From the NCBI RefSeq assembly GCF_039541115.1, contig NZ_BAABFP010000008.1, positions 372,001-436,000 of the forward strand: DNA of 64,000 nt, read 5' to 3'. The notes beneath the pieces were generated by a model. The model made no database searches and was not told the origin of the DNA. It saw nothing but the letters and a program-made list of their open reading frames with translations. The position numbers were made by a program, and so were the translations under genes. Every line of letters begins with the position of its first letter. Within the stretch, counting starts at the first letter, position 1. Positions 25,553 through 39,000 of the stretch are shown here, piece by piece. Origin of the DNA: Angustibacter luteus (GTDB taxonomy: Bacteria; Actinomycetota; Actinomycetes; Actinomycetales; Angustibacteraceae).

Positions 25553-27163
25553 ATGCGCGCCCAGCTCCGCCTTCCTGCCGTCCTGATCAGTGGCGTGGCC
25601 GCCGCGCTCGTGGTCGCGGGCCTGCCGGCGACGGCATACGCGGCCGACCCGGGCCCGACGGTCTCCGAGCTGAAGAGCGCACCGGGCGACCCCGGCGTCC
25701 TGCAGGCGACGACCACCGAGACCGCCACTGCGGTACAGGTGTCCCTGCACGCCCAGGCGGACGGGGCCGACACCTCGCACGACGTCTCGGTGACCCTGCA
25801 CGGTGACGCCGCTACCGGCTGGAGCAGCAACCGGCTGCCGCTGACGGCGTACGGCCAGTACACGATGACTGCCGTCGCCAAGGACGCCGATGATGCTGCC
25901 GGCGAGCCGACCACCGAGACCCTGCGCTACCTGCGTCAGGTGGTCGTCGGCGCGCACAGCGTCAGCCCCACGGCCGTCGACTACGACCACCAGGACGTCG
26001 TCGCCACCGGCGACCTCCAGCTGTTCGACCCGGTCACCCAGACCACGCTGCCGGCGGCCGACATCCCGATGAGCGGCTGGTACGACGGGCACGCCGACGA
26101 CTTCCGCACCGACTCCCAGGGTCACTACTCGTGGACCCGCCATGTCACCCGCACGGCGTCCTCGCCGTCCTCCACCGGGGTGTATGCGGGTGGGGACGAC
26201 ACCACCGAGCTCGCCCTGATCGGGAACGCCCTCAACGAGATCGCGGTCAACCGGTCCCCGCTGCGAGTGCGGTACGCCCCCTTGGCGGCAGTGAAGTACC
26301 CGGCGAAGGCGACCCTCCACGGCACCGTCGAGTACCTGAGCGGGGGGGCCTGGACGCCGCTGGCGTCGGTTCCGCTCACCGACTACGCCAACCACGTCTT
26401 CTCCACCGACGCGCAGGGCGACTTCACGGTGACGCTGGCCCCGGAGCAGGACCTGACCTACCAGGTCTCCCTCCCGTACGACGGCGACCAGGCCATGTGG
26501 TTCGACGAGATCTCCTCGCCGCCGGCCTCGGTGAAGGTCATCGACCGCACGTTCCTCAACTGGGCCGACCCCTACCTGGACGAGTACTCCCAGGTGCACG
26601 TCTCGGGTCAGCTGCAGGCGGGGGGCGGCGTCTCGATCCCGCGCGGGACGAAGGTCTACCTGCAGCAGTCGGCCAACGGCCACACGGGCTGGAAGTACAT
26701 CTACTGGGTCAAGACCACCGACTCCTACGGCTACTTCAACGTCGACGGGTGGGTGCCGCACCCGACGGGCTACTGGCGGCTGGTCTACGTGGGCGCCGAC
26801 GGCTCCCTGCAGCCCAGCTACAGCCGGGTGGTGAGGCTGTCCCGCATCGAGACCCGCGTGAAGTCGTTCAACGCCTCCCCCGAACCGGTGCGCAAGAACC
26901 ACTACGTGACGCTCAAGGGCATCGTGCAGCGCTACGACAAGGGCTGGAAGAGCATCGGCAGCAAGAAGTACGCCGAGGTCTTCTTCCGGGCCAAGGGCAG
27001 CAAGAAGTGGGTCTACCTCGGCTACGCCCGCACGACGGCGTCCGGCTCGTTCACCTACCGCCACAAGGCAACCAAGGACGGCTGGTGGAGCGTCGTGTGG
27101 TTCACCGCGAGCGCCAAGTACGTCAACGCGTACTCGATCGACGACTACGTGGACGTGCGCTGA
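25553..27163 (+). CDS. Secreted beta-sandwich repeat protein of unknown function
   Basis: A 536-residue protein with a Sec signal peptide (cleavage after AYAA, near 32). Several beta-sandwich domains follow: Ig-like segments at about 40-330, then two similar modules of about 110 residues. The latter are rich in Trp, Tyr and Lys (VHVSGQLQAGGGVSIPRGTKVYLQQ and YVTLKGIVQRYDKGW), a pattern common in actinobacterial secreted proteins. No catalytic motif and no sorting signal seen. Confidence 0.72.
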   Translation: MRAQLRLPAVLISGVAAALVVAGLPATAYAADPGPTVSELKSAPGDPGVLQATTTETATAVQVSLHAQADGADTSHDVSVTLHGDAATGWSSNRLPLTAYGQYTMTAVAKDADDAAGEPTTETLRYLRQVVVGAHSVSPTAVDYDHQDVVATGDLQLFDPVTQTTLPAADIPMSGWYDGHADDFRTDSQGHYSWTRHVTRTASSPSSTGVYAGGDDTTELALIGNALNEIAVNRSPLRVRYAPLAAVKYPAKATLHGTVEYLSGGAWTPLASVPLTDYANHVFSTDAQGDFTVTLAPEQDLTYQVSLPYDGDQAMWFDEISSPPASVKVIDRTFLNWADPYLDEYSQVHVSGQLQAGGGVSIPRGTKVYLQQSANGHTGWKYIYWVKTTDSYGYFNVDGWVPHPTGYWRLVYVGADGSLQPSYSRVVRLSRIETRVKSFNASPEPVRKNHYVTLKGIVQRYDKGWKSIGSKKYAEVFFRAKGSKKWVYLGYARTTASGSFTYRHKATKDGWWSVVWFTASAKYVNAYSIDDYVDVR

Positions 27164-27188
27164 GCGGACGCTGCGAAACACTGGAGGC

Positions 27189-27644
27189 ATGAACATCGGC
27201 CTCGCCGGCGCGCCGGACCTGCCCCAGCTGGCTCGGCTGCTCTGGGTGCACGCGGCTCCCGCGGAGCAGGCCAGCCAGACGGTCGAGTCGTTCGCCGGTG
27301 ACCTGGCCGCGTGGTGGAGCGACCACGAGGACTCGCACCTTCCCTTCGTCGCCCGACTGGCCGAGCACGAGGTCGTCGGCATGGCCTGGCTGGCGCTCGT
27401 CCCTCGGGTGCCGAGACCCGGCGTGACCACGCGTCTCTCGGCGGACCTCCAGAGCGTCTTCGTCGATGTCGAGCACCGCGGCCAGGGGATCGGCTCCGCA
27501 CTCGTCCGGGCTGCGGTGGATCACGCGTCGCGGCTGGGAGCGGGTCGCGTGACGGTCAGTTCCAGCCGCCGGGCCGTACCCGTCTACGAGAGACTGGGGT
27601 TCGCGTCGTCCGGTCAGCTGCTGCAGTGGACGGCCCCGGACTAG
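27189..27644 (+). CDS. GNAT family N-acetyltransferase
   Basis: A 151-residue acetyltransferase. The core motif is LQSVFVDVEHRGQGIGSALVRAAVDHA with the acetyl-CoA loop RGQGIG. The final strand is RAVPVYERLGFASSGQLLQW, the usual Tyr-containing end of GNAT enzymes. Acceptor unknown. Confidence 0.9.
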   Translation: MNIGLAGAPDLPQLARLLWVHAAPAEQASQTVESFAGDLAAWWSDHEDSHLPFVARLAEHEVVGMAWLALVPRVPRPGVTTRLSADLQSVFVDVEHRGQGIGSALVRAAVDHASRLGAGRVTVSSSRRAVPVYERLGFASSGQLLQWTAPD

Positions 27645-27683
27645 CGTCTTCGACCGCTCTACCGCACTCGAACTGGAGGCAGC

Positions 27684-28376
27684 GTGAGGCTTCTGCTCAC
27701 ATCCGCCGGCGTCAAGAACGCCAGCATCCACCAGGCACTGGTCGACCTCCTGGGCAAGCCGATCGCCGAGTCGAGCGCCCTGTGCATCCCCACCGCGCAG
27801 TACGGGCACCCCATGGTCGGCCCCGGCACCGGCCCCTGGCGGTTCATCAGCGGCCAGGGAGAGCTTCCGATGGTCAGCCTGGGCTGGAAGTCCGTGGGCG
27901 TGCTGGAGCTGACGGCCCTGCCGAGCATCGACGACGACCAGTGGGTGCCACTGGTCCGCGAGACCGACGTCCTGCTGGTGGCGGGTGGCGACGCCCTCTA
28001 CCTCCACCACTGGATGCGCGAGTCCGGACTGGCGGACCTCATCCCGTCCCTGACCGAGACGGTCTGGGTGGGGTTGAGCGCGGGGAGCATGGTGCTGACC
28101 CCCAGGATCGGCGCGGACTTCGTGCAGTGGACTGCGCCCAACGGTGACGACAGCACGCTGGGCCTCGTCGACTTCTCCATCTGCCCGCACCTCGCTCCGG
28201 ACGGCCAGCCGGGCAACTCGATGGCCGAGGCGGAGCAGTGGGCGGCCACCCTCTCGGGTCCGGCGTACGCGATGGACGACGAGACGGCCATCTCGGTGGT
28301 CGACGGCACCGTCGAGGTCGTCTCGGAAGGTCAGTGGACCTACTTCCCAGCGCCGGCCGAGAGCTCACCCGGATGA
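27684..28376 (+). CDS. Peptidase E-like (S51 family) serine peptidase
   Basis: A 230-residue protein of the class I glutamine amidotransferase-like fold. VWVGLSAGSMVLTPRIG holds the nucleophile elbow with Ser, as in dipeptidase E, and DVLLVAGGDALYLHHWM is the other signature. A His (CPHLAP) may complete the catalytic set. Family members cleave Asp-Xaa dipeptides. GTG 27684 follows a GGAGG site. Its TGA overlaps the ATG of the phosphoesterase gene. Confidence 0.85.
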   Translation: MRLLLTSAGVKNASIHQALVDLLGKPIAESSALCIPTAQYGHPMVGPGTGPWRFISGQGELPMVSLGWKSVGVLELTALPSIDDDQWVPLVRETDVLLVAGGDALYLHHWMRESGLADLIPSLTETVWVGLSAGSMVLTPRIGADFVQWTAPNGDDSTLGLVDFSICPHLAPDGQPGNSMAEAEQWAATLSGPAYAMDDETAISVVDGTVEVVSEGQWTYFPAPAESSPG

Positions 28377-28867
28377 GAGTCGTCCTGCTGTCCGACACGC
28401 ACAGTCCGCGGCACTGGAAGGGTTGCCCGCCGGCCCTGCTCGGTCACCTCGACGGCGCCGACGTCATCCTGCACGCCGGGGACGTGTGCACCCCCGACGT
28501 CCTCGACTTCCTGGCCGGCTTCGCACCGGTGCACGTCGTCCTGGGCAACAACGATGGGCCGGAGGTCGCCGCCTGGGGGGCGCCCGAAACGCTTCAGCTC
28601 GAGCTCGGCGGCGTGTCCGTCGCGATGATCCACGACAGCGGGCCACGGGACGGGCGGACGGCGCGCCTGCGTCGCCGCTTCCCGACGGCGGACCTGGTGG
28701 TCTTCGGTCACTCCCACATCCCGATGGATGTCACCGGGGACGGGGTCCGGGTGTTCAACCCCGGGTCGCCGACCGACCGGCGCCGCCAGCCGCACGGCAC
28801 GTTCGGGCTGCTCGACCTGGCGGACGGCCAGGTCGTGGACGCCCGCATCGAGCCGCTCCCCCGCTGA
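28373..28867 (+). CDS. YfcE-like metallophosphoesterase
   Basis: A 164-residue calcineurin-like phosphoesterase with every metal motif: LLSDTH (D-x-H), ILHAGDVC (GD), LGNNDG (GNxD), MIHDSG (H) and VFGHSHIP (GHxH). Compact MJ0936/YfcE proteins of this size hydrolyse phosphodiesters with Mn. The start overlaps the previous stop (ATGA), indicating an operon with peptidase E. Confidence 0.92.
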   Translation: MRVVLLSDTHSPRHWKGCPPALLGHLDGADVILHAGDVCTPDVLDFLAGFAPVHVVLGNNDGPEVAAWGAPETLQLELGGVSVAMIHDSGPRDGRTARLRRRFPTADLVVFGHSHIPMDVTGDGVRVFNPGSPTDRRRQPHGTFGLLDLADGQVVDARIEPLPR

Positions 28868-28878
28868 GCGCGGACGTC

Positions 28879-28906
28879 GTGACCGAGGGCTTGCGGGCCT
28901 CGTCAC
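28879..28906 (+). terminator. Hairpin downstream of phosphoesterase gene
   Basis: GTGAC-C-GAGG (28879-28888) pairs with CCTCGTCAC (28898-28906), with one bulged base and a 9-base loop, 11 bases after the stop codon. No T-tract follows, as is usual in this GC range. Confidence 0.4.
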
Positions 28907-28973
28907 CGCGGCGGGACGATCGGGCATCCGGCAGGCCGCGGTCGTCGCTGGTCCCGGTGGATCGGAGGTCGCC

Positions 28974-29111
28974 ATGCTGACGAGGCTCAGGGCCTGGAGG
29001 CGCCGGCGGGCGACGACGCGCCGCGCCCAGCTGCGGGCCACCGGGAGCGTCGACAGCCGGATGCGGGACCGCCCCAAGATCCTCGACCACGGCCCAGGCG
29101 GGCACGGGTAG
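28974..29111 (+). CDS. Small basic protein, 45 residues, predicted
   Basis: An ATG at 28974 with a GGAGG site 5 bases upstream opens a 45-codon frame rich in Arg: MLTRLRAWRRRRATTRRAQL and then DRPKILDHGPGGHG. The good ribosome site and position just before the SnoaL-like gene support it. High Arg content is easily produced by chance in GC-rich DNA, so I rate it as uncertain. Confidence 0.35.
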   Translation: MLTRLRAWRRRRATTRRAQLRATGSVDSRMRDRPKILDHGPGGHG

Positions 29112-29120
29112 CCTCCCCGG

Positions 29121-29540
29121 ATGACTCCGACACCTCCCGACCGGGCCGAGGCCCAGATCACCGAGGTCGTCCGCACGTTCTTCGGCGCCTTCACCTCCGG
29201 GCCCGACGTGGAGGCGCGCCTGGACGGGCTGCGGGAGGTGTTGATCCCGGAGGCACTCATCGTGCGGACGGGCGGCGTGCCGACGACCTATGGCGTCGAC
29301 GGGTTCATCGAGCCACGGCGGGAGCTGCTGACCAGCGGACGCGTCACCGACTTCCGGGAGTGGGAGGTCGACGGCACGACCCAGGTGTACGGCGACATCG
29401 CGCACCACTGGTGCACCTACGCCAAGGAGTGGGTGGAGGACGGTGAGCGGGTCAGGGGCGCCGGAGCCAAGACGATCCAGCTCGTGCGCACCGAGGCCGG
29501 CTGGCGGATCAGCGCGATGGCCTGGGACGACGAGCGCTGA
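29121..29540 (+). CDS. SnoaL-like / NTF2-fold protein
   Basis: A 139-residue alpha+beta-barrel protein: ITEVVRTFFGAFTSG at the start, DGFIEPRRELLTSGRVTDF in the centre, then GDIAHHWCTYAKEW and QLVRTEAGWRISAMAWDDE. This is the usual order of an NTF2-like domain. No catalytic site is assigned; such proteins range from isomerases to ligand carriers. Confidence 0.82.
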   Translation: MTPTPPDRAEAQITEVVRTFFGAFTSGPDVEARLDGLREVLIPEALIVRTGGVPTTYGVDGFIEPRRELLTSGRVTDFREWEVDGTTQVYGDIAHHWCTYAKEWVEDGERVRGAGAKTIQLVRTEAGWRISAMAWDDER

Positions 29541-29643
29541 CGACTCGGCGGATCGCCACGCCCGCGTACCTCGGCCTGTGATCGACGGCTGGGAGCCGTG
29601 CCCCGTGGTGCTCCCACCCCGTCGACCTGATAGGCCTGTCCCC

Positions 29644-31941
<2,298 letters not shown>

Positions 31942-31952
31942 GGAGCGCTCCT

Positions 31953-32195
31953 GTGTCGAACCCCTGGGATGAGGAGTTCCATCCATCGGCCAGCGCGCGG
32001 AACACGTTGCAGTGGGCGCACGAGCACGGTGCCTCGACCCTCGGCGAGGCCTACGACCTGCTCGACCAGCTCGAGGTCTCCAACGACGTGCCCGAGGTGC
32101 TCGGGCACGACGACACGGTCGACCTGATGCGTGAGGAGCTCGAGCTGGGAATCGAGCTCGTCGGCGCGAACGCCGACCTGACTGAACTGCTGTAG
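31953..32195 (+). CDS. Small acidic protein linked to FdhF-like gene
   Basis: An 80-residue acidic, helical protein. GTG at 31953 follows the oxidoreductase stop by 11 bases, with AGGAG at its front. It starts MSNPWDEEFHPSASARN and contains TVDLMREELELGIELVGA. I do not recognise a family. The tight spacing suggests co-expression with the oxidoreductase, possibly as an assembly or regulatory partner (inference). Confidence 0.6.
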   Translation: MSNPWDEEFHPSASARNTLQWAHEHGASTLGEAYDLLDQLEVSNDVPEVLGHDDTVDLMREELELGIELVGANADLTELL

Positions 32196-32225
32196 AACGC
32201 TGCTGTAGAACGCCGAGGAGACGTC

Positions 32226-32984
32226 ATGGCGACCTTCACCCGCTCCGACGACCTGCACGGAGCGGAGTTCGTCGACGTGAACCTGCGCGGCGCCAGGTTC
32301 GTCAGCTCGGACCTGTCCGACGTCGTGATGCGTGGGGTCGACGCGCAGGGCGTGGACATCGATGCGCCGTGGCTGCTGGACGGCGAGAGCGCGCTGCGGG
32401 TGAACGGCGTGGACGTCGCCCCCTTCGTCGAGGCCGAGCTCAACCGCCGCTTCCCGGGCCGCGCCGACCGACGCGCCGCCGACCCGGACGGACTGCGCGC
32501 GGCCTGGGCCGCGCTCGAGCAGGCCTGGGCGGCCACCCTCGAGCGCGTCGCGCTGCTGCCGGTCGGCACGGTCGACGTGTCGGTGGACGGCGAGTGGTCG
32601 TTCGCCCAGACGCTGCGGCACCTGGTGCTGGCTACGGACGCCTGGCTGGGTCGAGCGGTCCTGGGGATCGCGCAACCGTTCCACCCCCTCGGGCTGGCCG
32701 GGCCGGGCGCCGAGGACGACGGCCTGGACCTGTCGCTCTTCACGAGTGACCTGCCGTCGTACGACGAGGTGCTCGCCGCCCGGTCGGACCGGGTCGCCCT
32801 CGTGCGCGACGTCCTCGCCACGGTCACCGCGGCCGAGCTGGCCACGTCACGGCAGAACCCGTGGTCCGCCGAGTACCCGGAGACCACCCTGTCCTGCCTG
32901 CACACGATCTTCGAGGAGGAGTGGGAGCACCTGCGCTTCGCGGTCCGCGACCTGGACGCGATCGCGGCCGGGTCCAGCGCCTGA
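32226..32984 (+). CDS. DinB family protein with N-terminal pentapeptide repeats
   Basis: A 252-residue fusion. Residues 1-45 hold about seven pentapeptide repeats (for example GAEFVDVNLRGARFVSSDL). The remainder is a DinB-like four-helix domain with WSFAQTLRHLVLATDAWLG and a C-terminal EEEWEHLRFAVRDLDAI holding the last metal-ligand His. Known as an actinobacterial domain combination; target unknown. Start ATG 32226 sits behind GAGGAG. Confidence 0.82.
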   Translation: MATFTRSDDLHGAEFVDVNLRGARFVSSDLSDVVMRGVDAQGVDIDAPWLLDGESALRVNGVDVAPFVEAELNRRFPGRADRRAADPDGLRAAWAALEQAWAATLERVALLPVGTVDVSVDGEWSFAQTLRHLVLATDAWLGRAVLGIAQPFHPLGLAGPGAEDDGLDLSLFTSDLPSYDEVLAARSDRVALVRDVLATVTAAELATSRQNPWSAEYPETTLSCLHTIFEEEWEHLRFAVRDLDAIAAGSSA

Positions 32985-33043
32985 CCGGGTCACCTGCCCC
33001 TTGCTCTGGACGGGAGTCGGGGGGCCTGACAACCTGGGGTACG

Positions 33044-33065
33044 CCGAACAAACAGGGTTGTTCGG
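33044..33065 (+). promoter_or_regulatory. Leader hairpin before giant surface-protein gene
   Basis: CCGAACAA (33044-33051) pairs perfectly with TTGTTCGG (33058-33065) around the loop ACAGGG. It sits 24 bases before the GTG start and 9 bases before the GGAGG site, so it probably lies in the mRNA leader. A terminator for the preceding gene is less likely because no T-run follows. Confidence 0.5.
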
Positions 33066-33089
33066 ATTTGGGGCGGAGGTCTGGACTGG

Positions 33090-36000
33090 GTGCATCCGCT
33101 TCCTCGCTGGCGCCGCCTGGTGGCGGTCCTCGTCACAGTCGCGCTGACCTTCGGGCTCGGCGCGATTGCGGCGGTACCGGCGGAGGCTGCGGTCGAGGCG
33201 CCGCTGTCCCTGGCCTTCAACCAGCAGGTGTACGGCGACGCGCTCATGGGCGGCAACGCGGTGCTGGTCTGCCCGGCCGGCAACACCGACTGCACGAACT
33301 CGACGAACCGCACCAGCACCGCGGTCAACGACAACTTCTACATGACCCAGACGGGTGCCAACGCGGGCAACGGCTGGTTCAACTCCTCGAGCATCAGCCT
33401 CACCATCCCGACCGGCGCCACGATCGCCTACGCGCGCCTGCTGTGGGCCGGTGACACCGGCGTCTTCAAGACCGGCACCAACACGACCGTGACCTCGCGG
33501 TGCAACAGCAACAACAGCCCGGTGGCCGTCCAGCCGCCGGGTGCGGCATCCACGACCCCCGTCCAGCTGACCGTCGGCGCCAAGGCGAAGGTCTCCGTCA
33601 CGGCGCAGCGGTTCACCACCGACGCGATCGCCAACGTCTCGGTCAACCAGCCGCAGTACTACTCGGCGGCCGCCAACGTGACCCCGCAGTTCGTCGGCGC
33701 CCCCACCGGTTCGCCGCTGACGATCACGACGTCGAACGTCTGGACCCCGGCCGGCTTCGGCTGCATGGGTGGCTGGTCGCTCGTCCTCGTCTACTCCTAC
33801 CCCCAGGCCGACCCCACGAACGCCCCCACCAAGCGGGAGGTGTTCGTCTACGACGGTCACGTGCGGCAGAACTCGACCGACCCGACCACCACGACGACGA
33901 TCTCCGGCTTCCGGGTCAGCGGGCAGGCGCGGGTCGGCGTCGTCGCCTACGAAGGCGACTGGGGCATCACCGGCGACCAGTTCTCCATCAACGGGACCGC
34001 GCAGACCGACCCCGGCGCCCCGAACGGGTCGAGCACCAACTTCTTCACGTCGTACGCCCAGTTCCGAAGTCCGACCGCGCCCAACAACTTCTCGGTCGAT
34101 GCCAAGCAGTTCAACGTGTCCACGGCGGTGATCAAACCGGGTGACACGTCGGCGTCCCTGAGCTTCAGCACGTCCGGCGACTCCTACCTCGCGCAGGAGC
34201 TGGTGCTGTCGATCCCGGTCCCGACCCTGCAGATCACCAAGACGGCCGCACCGACGACGGTGCACCCGGGTGACACGGTCACCTACACGATCACCGTCAC
34301 CAACCCGACGACCGGCAGCACCGCTAGCAACGTGGTGGTCACCGACCCGCTGACCCCTGCCTGCAACCGGACCATCGGCAGCCTCACCGGCTCGACGACG
34401 TACACGTGCACCGGGGTGGCCGGGTCCGGCGGCTTCACCAACGTGGCCACCGCGACCGGGACGAACGCGCAGGGCGACGCCCTCACGGGGACTGCGCAAG
34501 CCCCGGTCACGGTGCTCAACCCCGCCCTCACGATCACCAAGACCACGGACCAGCCGGGCTACCGGGTGGGCGCGACGGTGACCTACACGATCACGGTGAA
34601 CAACACCGGCAACGCGGACCTGGCGAACGTCGCCGTGACCGATCCGACGACAGCGGGCTGTGCGCGCACCATCGGCAGCCTGGCCGCCGGTGACACCACG
34701 ACCTACACCTGCACGGCGACCGCGCCGGTGAGCGGCAACAGCAACACCGCGTCCGTCAGCGGCCAGGACTCCCTCACCCGCACCGTCACGGCGACCGCCA
34801 CCGTGCCCGTCCCGGTGATCCGGCCGGCGCTGACCCTGGCGAAGACGGCGTCCCCCACGACGGCGACCGCTGCCGGGCAGACCATCACCTACTCGTTCAA
34901 GGTGACCAACTCCGGTGACTCGACGGTCAGCTCGATCTCGATCGCCGACACGCTGACCGCACCGGCCGGTCCGGTGCCGGCGATCACCTGCCCGGTGACC
35001 ACCCTCGCCGCCGCGGCGTCCACCACCTGCACGGGCACGTACGCCGTGACCCAGGCGGACGTCGACAACGGCACCATCGCGAACAGCGCGGTCGCGAACG
35101 GCTCGGACATCGCCGGTGGCGCTGTGGCGTCCAACGCGTCCGCGGCGACCGTCACGGTGACCCGCTCCCCGGCCCTGACGATCCGCAAGACGGCGTCGCC
35201 GGCCACCGTGGCGACTGCGGGGCAGGCCATCGCCTACTCGTTCGTCGTCTCCAACACCGGCAACGTGACGATCCACGGCATCACGGTCGCCGACGTCCTC
35301 ACCGCCCCGGCGGGGCCGACGCCGACCGTCAGCTGCCCGACGACCACGCTGGCGCCGAGCAGCTCGACGACGTGCACCGCCACGTACTCGACGACGCAGA
35401 ACGACATCGACGCCGGGTCGGTGACCAACACCGCCACCGCGTCAGGTCTGGGCCCGAACAACGCGCCCGTCACCTCGGGCCCGTCGACGGCCAGCGTGAC
35501 GGCCTCGGCCGGCGCCTCGCTCGCACTCGTGAAGACCGCCACGCCGACCGTCGTCTCGGCCGCCGGGCAGCAGGTCGCCTACTCGTTCAAGGTCACCAAC
35601 ACCGGCAACCTGACGGTCAGGTCCCTGTCGATCGCGGACACGTTCACCGCACCCGCCGGCCCGGTGCCGTCCGTGACCTGCCCCGTCACCCAGCTCGCGC
35701 CGAACGCGAGCACCACCTGCACGGCGACCTACACGGCGACCCAGGCGGACGTCGACAGCGGCACGATCCGGAACGCCGCCATCGCCAACGCGACCGACGC
35801 CCAGGGACGCCCGGTCGCCTCCGCGCAGTCGAACGCGTCGGTGACGGTGACGGCCACCCCGCGGCTGGCCCTGACCAAGACCGTGTCGCCGGCGACGGTC
35901 ACCGCCGCCGGGCAGCAGGTGACCTACACGTTCGCGGTGACCAACAGCGGTAACGTCACGATCCGCAGCCTGGCGATCGCCGACACCTTCACCTCACCCG

Positions 36001-39000
36001 CCGGTCCGGTACCCGCGATCACCTGTCCCGCAACGACTCTCGCCCCCGGGACGTCCACCAGCTGCACCGCCAGCTACACCGCCACCCAGGCCGACGTCGA
36101 CAACGGCACGATCAAGAACTCGGCGGTCGCCCAGGGGACCGACCCGAGCGGTGGGTCAGTCAGCTCGCCCACCGCGACAGCGACCGTGACCGCGCCGCCG
36201 ACCGCCACCCTGAGCCTGGTCAAGACCGCCACCCCGAGCACCGTGACCGCTCTGGGCCAGCAGGTCAGCTACCAGTTCCGCGTGACCAACACCGGCAACG
36301 TCACCCTGTCGAGCGCCGGCATCACCGACTCGCTCGCGGCTCCGGCCACCCCGCCGCTCGTCATCTCCTGCCCGCCCACCGCCGTACCGCCCGGTGCCAG
36401 CACGCAGTGCACCGCGACGTACACGGTCGGGCAGGCCGACATCGACAACGGCTCGATCAACAACACCGCCACCGCCCGGGCGGTGAGCCCGGGCGGCGCC
36501 ACGGTGACGTCCAACGCCTCGACGGCCTCGGTGACGGTGAACGTCACGTCGGCCCTGACGCTGCGCAAGGCGGCATCGCCGACCACGATCAGTGGCGCCG
36601 GCCAGAACGTCAGCTACACCTTCACGGTCACCAACGCGGGCCAGACGACGATCTCCACGGTCGGGATCAACGACCCGATGTTCACCGGGGCCAGGGCGCC
36701 GGTCTGCGCCGTCACCACGCTCGCGCCGGACGCCTCGGCGGTCTGCACGGCGTCCTACACCAGCACCCAGGCCGACATGGACCGCGGCTCCATCGCCAAC
36801 ACGGCCACCGCCGGCGGCACGACGCCGCAGGGCGGCGCCGTCACGTCCGCGCCGGCATCGGCCACCGTGGCGGTCTCGGCCACCCCGCGGCTGCAGCTGA
36901 CCAAGTCGGCCAGTCCGGCGTCCTTCGCCAACCAGGGCAGCACGATCACCTACACGTTCTCCGTCGTGAACACCGGCAACGTGACCGTGTCCGGCCTCGC
37001 GATCGACGACGCGCTCGCCGCACCCGCCACCCCGCAGCTCGGCCCGATCAGCTGCGCCAGCACGAGCCTGGCGCCGGCCGCGTCGACCACCTGCACGGCG
37101 ACGTACGTGACGAAGGCGGCGGACGTCGACAACGGGTCGATCAGCAACGCGGCCACCGCCACGGGCACCGACCCGACCGGTGGCCCGGTCACGTCCAACC
37201 AGTCGACGGCCACGGTCAGTGCGATCACCAACGCGGCCCTGTCGCTGACCAAGACCGCTGCCCCGACGACGATCACCCGGGCCGGCCAGACCATCACCTT
37301 CACCTTCGCGGTGACCAACTCGGGCAACCAGACCGTCAGCACGATCGCGGTCACCGACATCAACCGCGCTCCGGCCGGGCCGCTGTCCGGCCCCGTGACG
37401 TGCGCGGCGACCTCGCTGGCGGCTGGGGCGTCGACGACGTGCAGCGGCACCTACGTCGCCACCCAGGCCGACGTCGACCACGGTTCCATCGCCGACACCG
37501 CGGTCGCGAGCGGTCGCGACCCGACCGCCAACCCGGTCTCCTCCAACGCCTCCACCGCGATCGTGACCGTCGTCCAGTCGCCCGCCCTCTCGGTGGTGAA
37601 GACCGCCGCCCCCAGCACCCTCACCCGCTCGGGGCAGCAGGTCACGTACAGCTTCGTCGTCACCAACCGTGGCAACGTGACGATCACCGGGGTGTCGATC
37701 GCCGACTCGTTCAGCGGGCCTGCCGGACCCCCGGCCACGCCCGTCTGCCCCGCGACCACACTGGCGCCCGGCGCGAGCCTGACCTGCTCCGCCTCGTACA
37801 CGGCGACGCAGGCGGACGTCGACAACGGTCGCATCGAGAACACCGCGACGGCCAGCGGCACCGACCCGAACGGTGGGTCGGTCACCGCGCCACCCGACAC
37901 CGCGACCGTCACCATCGCGGCATCGCCGGCGATGAGCCTGACCAAGACCGCCACCCCGTCCACGGTCAGCACGGCAGGTCAGACGGTCAGCTACACCTTC
38001 ACCGCGGTGAACACCGGCAACGTTACGCTGGCGCCGATCAGCATCGCGGACGCCCTCGCACCACCGGCCGTACCAGCGCTGACGGTCACCTGCCCGAAGG
38101 CCATCCTCCCGCCGGGCGCGAGCACTGCCTGCACCGCCAGCCACACCGTCACCCAGGCCGACCTCGACAACGGCTCCATCAACAACACTGCCACCGCCCG
38201 GTCCACGGACCCGTCGGGTGGCGCGGTGAGCTCGAGCCCGTCGACCGCCGCCGTGGCCGTGACCCAGCAGGCCGCGCTGACGGTGACCAAGTCCGCCTCG
38301 CCGACCACGATCACCGCGGCCGGACAGGCGGTCACCTACGCCTTCCTGGTGACCAACACCGGAAACCAGACGGTGACGGGGCTGGTCATCCGCGACACCC
38401 TCGCGGCGCCGGCAACCCCCCAGCTGCCCGCGATCGCCTGCCCGGTCACGACGCTGGCACCCAACGCGAGCACGACCTGCAGCGCGACGTACACGAGCAA
38501 GCAGGCGGACCTCGACCACGGCTCGATCGACAACACCGCCACCGCGGCGGGCCAGGACCCGGCGGGCGACCCGGTGGTGTCACCACCGTCCACGGCCAGC
38601 GTCGGCGTCTCGGCCACCCCCTCGCTGGTGCTGTCCAAGACGGTGACCCCGACCACGTACGACGCCGCCGGCCAGACGCTGACCTACACCTTCACGGTGA
38701 CGAACGACGGCAACGTGACCGTGCGCGCCCTGGCCGTCGTCGATCCGATGTTCACCGGCGCGGGAGCCGCGACCTGCGCCGCCGGCACCCTCGCCCCCAG
38801 CGCCAGGACCACCTGCACGGCCCGTCACACCGTGACCCAGGCGGACCTGGATGCGGGGTCGATCCAGAACACCGCCACGGCCCGGGGGACGGACCCCACG
38901 GGCGACCCGGTCACCTCACCGCCGTCGAGCGCCAGCGCCTCCGCCAACCAGACGCCTGCGCTGAGCCTGGTCAAGACGGCCAGCCCGACCACGATCAGCG

